Assembly (NCBI GenBank): GCA_045222555.1
Contig: JBGUYY010000113.1
Span: 10,442 to 74,441 of the forward strand
DNA from: UBA1756 sp045222555
Lineage (GTDB): Bacteria; Bacteroidota; Bacteroidia; Bacteroidales; WCHB1-69
Direction of reading: 5' to 3'
DNA: 64,000 nt
The notes under the pieces are model-generated. The model searched no databases. It was not told the origin of the DNA and saw only the letters and a program-made list of their open reading frames with translations. Position numbers and translations under genes: made by a program. Of the stretch, positions 53,590 through 60,769 are shown piece by piece. Each line of letters opens with the position of its first letter. The first letter of the stretch is position 1.

Positions 53590-55149
53590 ATGATTTACAA
53601 AATTAAAAACGATTTCAGCGGCAGGATGAAAATCTCATCCACTTATTTCAACGAGAAACCAAAAGGGAATGAGATTGCAAAAATCCATTTCAGCGAGATG
53701 ACGGTCAGCAACGATATGTTGTCGTCCTTTATCGGCAATGGGTATTGTTATTGTCCGACGGACAGAAAATTGGAACAAGTTTCGGCATCGGACTACATCT
53801 GCATAGATGTGGATGACAGTACGGTGGAAATGAACGACTACGTGAGCAGTCTCACTGACAAACCGACCCTCTACTACACTACACCTTCAAACGGAAACAT
53901 TGAGAAGTCTATGAAGAAGTTCGGCGATGATAAGCACATCTATCGGTTCAGATTACTTTATGCACTTGACACTCCAACCAGCAACGCAACGGAATACGAA
54001 CAGGCATTCAAATACATCGTGGATGCAAACAATATGACCTTCGTGGATTTCCGTAGAGCAAACCAGTATTACAACGGCAGCAGGGATTGTGAATTGCACA
54101 ACACCAACAGGGTCTATTTCTTACCTAACGAATACAAGGACGTTGATTTAGGGAAAGAAGAAAAGAAGGACACCGCCCCAACAAGCAAGAAGACGCCTGA
54201 CAATATCGGTTTGCGCATCAGCAATCGCGGAACGACCTTGGACGAGGATGTCCGTTCGGCGTTCCTCAACTGCAACAGATACGAGGAGTTTCTTTCTTGG
54301 TACAGCGGCGAGTTCGGCGACTCCAATCTATTAAGAGAAACACCATACCTCCAAGACGAAACTGACGAAAGGATACTGGTTCCTAGCGATGACTACTATG
54401 TCATTCCCAAGAAGTATGTGTGTTGGGATAATGAAAACAAGACAAGAATCTACGGCAAATGGGTTGATGGTGAAAACCGGCATACCAAGATTTACACCAC
54501 CGGCATCATCCTTCGGAAACTGAACCCCACGGCGACAGCGAACGACCTTTTACGAGAGATTGTAGCAATCCTACTTTCTTACTATGATATCTGCAACCCC
54601 GGAGGTGATTTGAAGTTTAAAAAGAAGACAATCCTCCAACTACTGGACTCGGTTATGAAAGCTGACTTAACAAAGGAAATGAAAGTCTTAAAGCATTCGT
54701 CTTTCAAGGTGAGCAACTACTACTGTGATAAGAATAGAGTTAGTAAAAGAACTGTTGTTTCCGAAATACTTTCCGAGAGAAGAATGGAGAAGAAAGAAGA
54801 GAAGTATGGTGAAATGGATTTCTTTTACGACCCTAATCTTTCTTGGAACAACGGAAGCAAGATAACGCAGGAACAATGGTTAGTGATACTTAAAGAAAAT
54901 GGTATAGAGGTGAGTATAGCAACTTTTAAAAGATATCTTAATGACAGAGGGTTTAGTAAGAAAAGAAATAAGAAAAGTATCATTTCTAAACCTAAAAAAA
55001 CAAAAAAAATGTCAATTAGGTTTAATGATGATACTTTTCTGGAAGAAAATGGAGATGACAATTTTTGTGTGTCGTCAGACAGAGTGTTCAGAGAGATTGT
55101 TGGGCGAATACAAGGCACCGATGAGTTTAAGAGAAAATGGGCAGTATGA
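53590..55149 (+). CDS. AEP primase-like replication protein
   Basis: 519 aa. The N-terminal third carries primase-polymerase (AEP)-like motifs: YICIDVDDST (D73, D75/D76), then LYYTTPSNGNIEKS, RFRLLYALDTPTSNATEYEQAFKYI, and FVDFRRANQYYNGSRD, in the order seen in plasmid and phage primases. The middle (about 240-430) is unassigned. The tail has a possible helix-turn-helix (ITQEQWLVILKENGIEVSIATFKRYLNDRGF) and a basic patch. It probably primes or initiates replication of the excised element. The long structured leader suggests tight control. A terminator follows at 55180. Confidence 0.6.
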   Translation: MIYKIKNDFSGRMKISSTYFNEKPKGNEIAKIHFSEMTVSNDMLSSFIGNGYCYCPTDRKLEQVSASDYICIDVDDSTVEMNDYVSSLTDKPTLYYTTPSNGNIEKSMKKFGDDKHIYRFRLLYALDTPTSNATEYEQAFKYIVDANNMTFVDFRRANQYYNGSRDCELHNTNRVYFLPNEYKDVDLGKEEKKDTAPTSKKTPDNIGLRISNRGTTLDEDVRSAFLNCNRYEEFLSWYSGEFGDSNLLRETPYLQDETDERILVPSDDYYVIPKKYVCWDNENKTRIYGKWVDGENRHTKIYTTGIILRKLNPTATANDLLREIVAILLSYYDICNPGGDLKFKKKTILQLLDSVMKADLTKEMKVLKHSSFKVSNYYCDKNRVSKRTVVSEILSERRMEKKEEKYGEMDFFYDPNLSWNNGSKITQEQWLVILKENGIEVSIATFKRYLNDRGFSKKRNKKSIISKPKKTKKMSIRFNDDTFLEENGDDNFCVSSDRVFREIVGRIQGTDEFKRKWAV

Positions 55150-55179
55150 TTTAGCATAGCACATAGCACCACATCACAG

Positions 55180-55218
55180 AGACCCCTTCGGAGAAATCCA
55201 TTGGGGTCTTTTTTTTTA
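55180..55218 (+). terminator. Terminator of the primase-like gene
   Basis: AGACCCC...GGGGTCT followed by eight T, 30 nt after the stop. Confidence 0.88.
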
Positions 55219-55702
55219 TATTTTGTATGTACTCGATAACTAATCAATAGAGATGTAACCATTAGACTATTGCCCAAAACTATAAACCAGTCTTCAACAC
55301 ACTCTTCTCTTGTTGGAGTTATATTAAATCTGATTGGCTTTTTTATTGTTGTAAGTTTTATTGCTTGAAGAGAGCCTTTGAAAAAATCCTCTTTGTCCAT
55401 CAGACACTTATGAAAAATAATCATAAGAATTTGCAAAAAAAATCATTTTTCGTTCATTTTGTCAAAAAAAAATAGTACCTTTTAAAAGAGGAGATGTTTA
55501 TTTTGGTCCATCTATAGCATACTGAAAACCAATACGTTGAAAAACTGACTTTTTTCAAAAAAAAGCTACTCGCCCCAAAATTCTCCGAAAATGCTAAAAA
55601 ATAGGAATTGCATACTATTAATTTTTGACAAAAAATATAAAAACAGAAAAAATCTTGAAAAAAAATTATTGAGAGATAATCTATAATAAAAGTTTTAATG
55701 AT
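55219..55702. other. AT-rich gap in the element
   Basis: About 480 bp, very AT-rich. Minus-strand open frames here are low complexity or run through the preceding gene. No gene or clear structure is supported. Confidence 0.5.
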
Positions 55703-56215
55703 ATGAGTCAAAACAAAAAAAAATTGGTATCAAAGGAAAAGCGCAGAGGTTCGGATAAATTTTACACATACAAAGAATTTAAGAAGAAAATGGAGGGATA
55801 TAAGAAAGACGGACTTTATGAAAGAGCACTGTACGAAGCCGAGATTTATCACCCCAAACTCTATGAGAGATATATGAACGAATGCCAAGACAATGTCTCC
55901 TCCCACGCTGTTAGCGAAGATATTGAGAAACTTTTCGCAGCTGTCCGTGAGCAAATGGAGAGAGTTCCATATCTCATCAAGCATAAGAGCTACAAAATCT
56001 TCATCTTGAACGTGATTCTTAATTCTGGCTTGGAGTATGGAGTAGTGATGTCTTCTCTAAATTCTCTTAATGCATATGACGAGAGTGACAAAGGATGGAA
56101 GAAGACGGGCTTGAATATGTCCATCGAAGAGAAGTTTGACGTCCTTGGATGGAAGAAAGTAGTCAAGAAACTGATTGAACTGGCCACATCAGACAGTATT
56201 TCACTCGCTGCATAA
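55703..56215 (+). CDS. Protein of unknown function upstream of methyltransferase
   Basis: 170 aa. Basic N-terminus (MSQNKKKLVSKEKRRGSDKFY), a helical middle (EFKKKMEGYKKDGLYERALYEAEIYHPKLYERYM), then SLNAYDESDKGWKKTGLNMSIEEKFDVLGWKKVVKKLI. No family recognised. It lies 15 nt before the methyltransferase fusion and is probably translated from the same message. Confidence 0.6.
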   Translation: MSQNKKKLVSKEKRRGSDKFYTYKEFKKKMEGYKKDGLYERALYEAEIYHPKLYERYMNECQDNVSSHAVSEDIEKLFAAVREQMERVPYLIKHKSYKIFILNVILNSGLEYGVVMSSLNSLNAYDESDKGWKKTGLNMSIEEKFDVLGWKKVVKKLIELATSDSISLAA

Positions 56216-56230
56216 TAAAAAAGTAAAGAT

Positions 56231-57859
56231 ATGAAACAGAACAGTAAAGAAAACATCGACTGGTCAGGAACTTGGGTAAAGAGACCGTTCTCCCATCCTG
56301 AAAGAACCATCAGAATCGCCACAAGTTGCTCCGGAATCGGAGCACCGGAAGAGGCTCTTCGACAACTCGGTCTGAATTACGAGATTGTCTTTGCCGGCGA
56401 CATTGACGAAGATGCAAAACTGTCATACTTCGCCAATCACAGCATCACCGAGGACAGATGGCATAACGACATCAGAACAGTAGATGCCAATCCATACAAA
56501 GACAATGTGGATTTGTTTGTGTCGGGTATCTGTTGTCAATCATTCAGCGGCATCAACACAACCAGAAGAATGGGTGTGGATGACCCGACACGGGGTGACC
56601 TTTACAAATCATTCATCCGTATCGTGAATGAGTGCCAACCCAAAGTGTTTGTCTTCGAAAATGTTGTCGGCATGATGAACCTCAAAGTAAAAGGAGAGGG
56701 AATCACCTGTTGGGAGAAGATTTGTTCCTCTTTGGAGAAAGAGACTGGATATGACCTTCATTGGCAGGTGATTAACTCCCGCCACTATGGCGTTCCACAG
56801 AACAGACCCCGCCTGATTTGTGTCGGTTTCAAAGAGAAGACGGACTTTCTCTTTCCTGCCCCAATCGAGTTGAAAACCTGCATCGGAGACTATTTGGAGA
56901 AAGGTGTTCCCCACGAGAACTATTTGAGGAACCTGACCCCTGACGAATGTATCAAGTTGATGGGGTTCCACGAATTTAAAAAAGTCGTTTCTGACACACA
57001 GGTCATCAAACAGGCAGGGAACAGCATTGTGGTAGATGTATTAAAGGCCCTGTATCTTCAAATGGACATCAGCAAATATGGAGTTTATTATAAAAATGAG
57101 ATTATGAGCAATTTAGAACTTGAAAAATTAAATTACGATGAATTGATTATGTTCATCGAGAATGCAAAACTGCTTCTTGAATCAAAGAAACAGGAGAAGG
57201 AAAGAAACGAGATTAAGGAAAAAATCAAGGCATTGGTGCAGACCTACATTGACAAAGGCGGTGATAGAGAAGAATTGTTCGCCAGCCTGATGCCTTCGAC
57301 TTCAAATGAGCCCCAGCCCCAAACAAACGCAGACATTGAAAATGTTGGGGATGTTGTTCTTGTTGAAAAGGAGAATTTCAATATGGGTAAAGACAAGATT
57401 TCAGACATTAGAATTGAAGAGGTTTTTCAGAAGGGTTGTGTGAATTATATCCTTCAGGAGGGAAATACAAAGGCTGGAAGTAAAAATTTCTCTGACCCGG
57501 AAAAAAACCGTGTCGTCAATCCACATGGGATTCTTCCCTGTTTGACAACAGGAGGCTCTTGTTTAGTTGATGTGAAGGAGTTGGAGAGTGAAACGCCTAA
57601 AACAAGGAACAATGAAGGCAGCGAAACAGTCAAATTGCGCAAGAGAAAGGGGGGCAGAAAGGGTTTCCCCGTTCTTCAATATTCACTTGCCGGTGATTAT
57701 ATCAAGGAATGGGAGAATGCTTCAAAGGGCGAGAAATGTTTGGGTATGGGCCACCAGTCAATCGGCAAGGCAGTACGTGGAGAAAATGGTCACAAAGCAG
57801 GTGGATTCCTTTGGTACAGGAAAGATGCTCCCGAAGTAAATGTGAATAAAGTGGCATAA
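56231..57859 (+). CDS. Cytosine-5 methyltransferase fused to coiled coil and NUMOD1-like domain
   Basis: 542 aa. Residues 28-275 are a C5 methyltransferase: motif I ATSCSGIGAPEEAL, motif IV SGICCQSFSGIN (usual PCQ is CCQ; catalytic Cys102 kept), motif VI VFENVVGMMN, motif VIII PQNRPRLICVGF, motif X QAGNSIVVDVL. The gap between VIII and X is only ~60 residues, so the target domain is very short. About 292-352 form a charged coiled coil (MSNLELEKLNYDELIMFIEN...EIKEKIKALVQTYIDKGG) resembling H-NS-type oligomerisation. About 395-447 (RVVNPHGILPCLTTGGS) recall a methyltransferase target-region segment. About 478-530 (FPVLQYSLAGDYIKEWENAS...AGGFLWY) match NUMOD1, a DNA-binding module of homing endonucleases. 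No endonuclease is adjacent. Confidence 0.8.
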   Translation: MKQNSKENIDWSGTWVKRPFSHPERTIRIATSCSGIGAPEEALRQLGLNYEIVFAGDIDEDAKLSYFANHSITEDRWHNDIRTVDANPYKDNVDLFVSGICCQSFSGINTTRRMGVDDPTRGDLYKSFIRIVNECQPKVFVFENVVGMMNLKVKGEGITCWEKICSSLEKETGYDLHWQVINSRHYGVPQNRPRLICVGFKEKTDFLFPAPIELKTCIGDYLEKGVPHENYLRNLTPDECIKLMGFHEFKKVVSDTQVIKQAGNSIVVDVLKALYLQMDISKYGVYYKNEIMSNLELEKLNYDELIMFIENAKLLLESKKQEKERNEIKEKIKALVQTYIDKGGDREELFASLMPSTSNEPQPQTNADIENVGDVVLVEKENFNMGKDKISDIRIEEVFQKGCVNYILQEGNTKAGSKNFSDPEKNRVVNPHGILPCLTTGGSCLVDVKELESETPKTRNNEGSETVKLRKRKGGRKGFPVLQYSLAGDYIKEWENASKGEKCLGMGHQSIGKAVRGENGHKAGGFLWYRKDAPEVNVNKVA

Positions 57860-57987
57860 CAATTTAGTAGGATATAGGAAAAGAAAAAAAGCTAAAACAT
57901 TCAGTAGTAGTATAATGCCGGGGTGCTTTAGTCGTTGATGGATAAAAATGGTTAGTAATAGGATTAGGTATTATAAAATAGAAAATA

Positions 57988-59766
57988 ATGAGTAAAGCGA
58001 TTTTATTGTGCAGAGTCTCAACGGAGGCACAGGATTATGAGGCACAAATCAGCGACTTGAAAAAGTACGCCGAAACTAAAGGTGTTCAAGAGTGTCACGT
58101 GATTGCCACGAAAGAAAGTGGTTTCAGGAACATCCGTGACAGGGACGGATGGAACAGGACAAAAGAATATTTTGAAAAACACAAAGACTTTGACACCCTG
58201 ATTGTGACAGAGATTAGCAGGTTGGGAAGGCGTGAAACCGCCATCGCCGAAATCAAAGAATATCTCGAGCGGAACAAAAAGTCTCTATACATCAAAGACC
58301 TCGACTTGAATTTGTATGACAAAGGCAGGAAGAAGCCCGAAAGCGACATTGTTTTCTCCGTATTCGCATCAATGGCTATTAATGAGATGTCACAAAAGAA
58401 AGAAAGGTTTCTTCGGTCACGGAGAGAACTGAATGAACAGGGGTATTCTATTGTAGGACCGGTATTATTCGGTTATAAGAGGGTCAAGGACGAAACCAAG
58501 GGAAGGAACAAGTTTGTCGTGAATGAGAAGGAAGCCGAAGAGATAAATGAAATTTATAACATTTATTTGTATGGATTGGACGGGAAGGATGTGGGAATCA
58601 AAGGTCTTGTCCTGTATGCCATCTCGAAAGGAATGAGCAAACACCTTCATTCCAAGAGAAATATGACCAAGATATTGTCTGATAGCGCTTATATTGGTGG
58701 TGTAAAAGAGGTCAAGAATAAGAGAAAGAACCCGGAATATTGGATTTATAATGACAAGTCAAAACCCTCGCATATTGTTACAGTTTCACACATCCCGTAT
58801 CCTTCAATCGTGACTAAGAGCATGTTTGACGCAGTTCAAAAAAAGAAACTGGCCAACCGTATCTTGGTGGATAAGAGTAAAAAGCACGATACTATTCTTT
58901 CAAAATTGATTGAATGTCCTGAATGCCACACATTGTTGATTGGGGATTACAGAAAAGTGAGAGGGAAAGCGTCTTATCGGTGTGCAAAACACAAATCTAT
59001 GGGGAAATGCAGCAACAGTTCAATGATATCAATGCCTTACATAGACTCATTGGTATGGTGCTATTTGAAGACAAATGTCAAGACAATCATTGAGGAAATC
59101 CAAAAAAAAGATTACGAAGTGAGCATTTCGTCCATCAAAAATGAAATCTATAATTGTGAAGCGAAAAAGCGGGAGTTGAAAAACGAGGTAAAATCCTTGA
59201 GCATCATTTTCAAAAATGAAGTGCGAATCCTCGGTCTTGATGAAGCACAAGGGAAGTATAACAAAGGAGTAAAGCAAATCAATGAAAAGATGGATGAGAT
59301 AGACACAATTATAAATGGTCATAAACGTAAGATAAACGAAATCAAGCGCCGTGCAACAATACAGCTGACGGATGAGGATATGGATAGAATCGAGAACGAC
59401 AAGCAAAGAATCAGAGAATACATCCATTTGCTCGTATATAAGGTATTGTGCTACAATACAAAAAAGTATTCGTTTATCAGGGTAATATTAAATGGTGATG
59501 ATGAGCACACCTTTCGGGGTATTCTTGCCGACAAAAGCGATACAATCCGAATTAAGGCGTTTGGCATCAAGAGAGAAAAGGATATGCCTTTCAAAGTTAG
59601 AAACAAAGAGACAAAGAAAGAGGACGGGGAAATTTTGGAATGGGTTGAAGATGGTATAAATGTGTTGGAGAAGATGCTTTTTGACGAAAGGTTGTCAAGG
59701 GACAAAATAGAACTTTACCCTATTAAATTTAAACGGTTGAAGGTTTATGACGACGACTTGAGATAA
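57988..59766 (+). CDS. Large serine recombinase (integrase of the element)
   Basis: 592 aa. N-terminal resolvase domain with Ser11 in MSKAILLCRVSTEAQDYEAQ and LIVTEISRLGRRETAIAEIK. A recombinase domain follows (VGPVLFGYKRVKDE...SKRNMTKILSDSAYIGGV). The zinc ribbon has C310, C313, C332 and C341 (IECPECHTLL...YRCAKHKSMGKC). A long coiled coil (about 365-470) completes the family layout. It lies 95 bp from attR and is the obvious enzyme for integration at the AT core in yifB/comM. Excision would also need a directionality factor, which is not identified. Confidence 0.95.
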   Translation: MSKAILLCRVSTEAQDYEAQISDLKKYAETKGVQECHVIATKESGFRNIRDRDGWNRTKEYFEKHKDFDTLIVTEISRLGRRETAIAEIKEYLERNKKSLYIKDLDLNLYDKGRKKPESDIVFSVFASMAINEMSQKKERFLRSRRELNEQGYSIVGPVLFGYKRVKDETKGRNKFVVNEKEAEEINEIYNIYLYGLDGKDVGIKGLVLYAISKGMSKHLHSKRNMTKILSDSAYIGGVKEVKNKRKNPEYWIYNDKSKPSHIVTVSHIPYPSIVTKSMFDAVQKKKLANRILVDKSKKHDTILSKLIECPECHTLLIGDYRKVRGKASYRCAKHKSMGKCSNSSMISMPYIDSLVWCYLKTNVKTIIEEIQKKDYEVSISSIKNEIYNCEAKKRELKNEVKSLSIIFKNEVRILGLDEAQGKYNKGVKQINEKMDEIDTIINGHKRKINEIKRRATIQLTDEDMDRIENDKQRIREYIHLLVYKVLCYNTKKYSFIRVILNGDDEHTFRGILADKSDTIRIKAFGIKREKDMPFKVRNKETKKEDGEILEWVEDGINVLEKMLFDERLSRDKIELYPIKFKRLKVYDDDLR

Positions 59767-59773
59767 AAGAAGG

Positions 59774-59811
59774 AAGAGGGAGAGAGTTTGACTCTTTTCC
59801 TCTTTTTTTTG
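59774..59811 (+). terminator. Terminator of the large serine recombinase
   Basis: AAGAGGGAGAGAGT-ttg-ACTCTTTTCCTCTT followed by T-run, directly after the stop at 59766. Confidence 0.85.
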
Positions 59812-59836
59812 TCCATTTGAGATGGTTTCGACAAAC

Positions 59837-59878
59837 GTGGATAATATATACCGAACTTAATCCTGATAGGTCCGCCCG
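59837..59878. other. attR (right junction)
   Basis: Element half-site 59837-59859 (starts GTGGATAATATATACC), the AT core at 59860-59861, then host CCTGATAGGTCCGCCCGG. Joined to the left half-site it gives an inverted-repeat attP around AT. Confidence 0.85.
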
Positions 59879-60747
59879 GATCGGGTAAAACCATGCTGGC
59901 CAAGCGGTTGCCCTCCATCCTCCCGCCCCTTACACTGGATGAGGCTCTGGAAACCACCAAAATCCATTCTGTAGCGGGCAAGATGAGCCGTTATTCGTCA
60001 CTCATCTGTGTCCGCCCCTTCCGCGCGCCACACCATACCATATCGGATGTGGCGCTGGTCGGAGGGGGACAGCACCCGCAACCTGGCGAGATCTCCCTCG
60101 CCCACAACGGCGTGCTCTTTCTCGATGAGCTTACCGAGATGAACCGCCCCACCCTCGAAGTGCTGCGCCAACCCCTCGAAGACCGCCGCATCACCATCTC
60201 GCGCTCCAAATATACCGTTGAGTTTCCCGCCTCTTTCATGCTCATTGCCGCCATGAACCCTTGTCCCTGCGGTAATTATAACAACCCGAAGATTCCCTGC
60301 ACCTGCGGCCCTGGCGTGGTGCAGAAATACCTGGGCAAAATCTCCGGACCGCTGCTCGACCGCATCGACCTGCACGTGGAGGTGAAACCCCTCAGTAACG
60401 ACGAACTGTTACAGAAACAGACGGGCGAGCCCAGCGCGAGTGTGCGCGAGCGGGTGGTTCGCGCACGCAACATTCAGGCCGAACGCTACCGGTCGTGCCC
60501 CGATATCCACTGTAATGCACAGGTTAACACCAAGTTGCTGCACCAATACTGCTCTATTGACGAGGCGGGCAACCAGCTCATGAAGGTCGCTATGGACCGG
60601 CTGGGGCTTTCCGCCCGTGCCTACGATCGCATCCTCAAGGTGGCCCGCACCATCGCCGACCTCGCCGGCAGTCCCGCCATCACCACCGAACACCTCTCCG
60701 AAGCCATCAACTTCCGCAGCCTCGACCGCGACAGCTGGGGACGGTGA
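59862..60747 (+). pseudogene. comM: yifB/comM 3' part
   Basis: Codons 219-513 of the interrupted gene. The reading frame resumes at LIGPPGSGKTMLAKRLPSILPPL (Walker A), followed by DEALETTKIHSVAGKM, HNGVLFLDELTEMNRPTLEVLRQPLEDR (Walker B and sensor), NPCPCGNYNNPKIPCTC and the C-terminal ARAYDRILKVARTIADLAGS. As it stands it has no start codon before Walker A. The first in-frame ATG (59893) lies after it, so any product would be inactive. Excision of the element would restore a full gene. Confidence 0.95.
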
Positions 60748-60769
60748 GGACGTGATATAGTGATGAACC

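Larger units (their letters stand above)
45483..59861 (+). mobile_element. 14.4-kb serine-recombinase element inserted in yifB/comM
   Basis: 14,379 bp with crisp borders defined by the split target gene. The dinucleotide AT occurs at both junctions (45481-45482 and 59860-59861), as expected for a 2-bp crossover by a large serine recombinase. Such an enzyme is encoded at 57988-59766, ending 95 bp from the right border. The element is visibly AT-richer than the host. Cargo: umuDC, a type II restriction-modification pair, a second cytosine methyltransferase with unusual fusions, an AEP-primase-like gene with a structured leader, a resolvase and small unknown genes. No relaxase, conjugation or phage structural genes are seen. 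It is therefore mobilisable, plasmid-derived or satellite-like rather than self-transmissible. Confidence 0.93.

Noticed and set aside
54825..55436. 203-aa minus-strand open frame at the end of the primase-like gene
   Set aside because: It runs antisense through the 3' end of the plus-strand gene and across its terminator. Composition looks like a frame shadow, although the first ~70 residues are less odd than usual.
45483..59861. Prophage or conjugative element
   Set aside because: No capsid, tail, terminase, relaxase or type IV secretion genes are visible; only replication-like, recombination and cargo genes.
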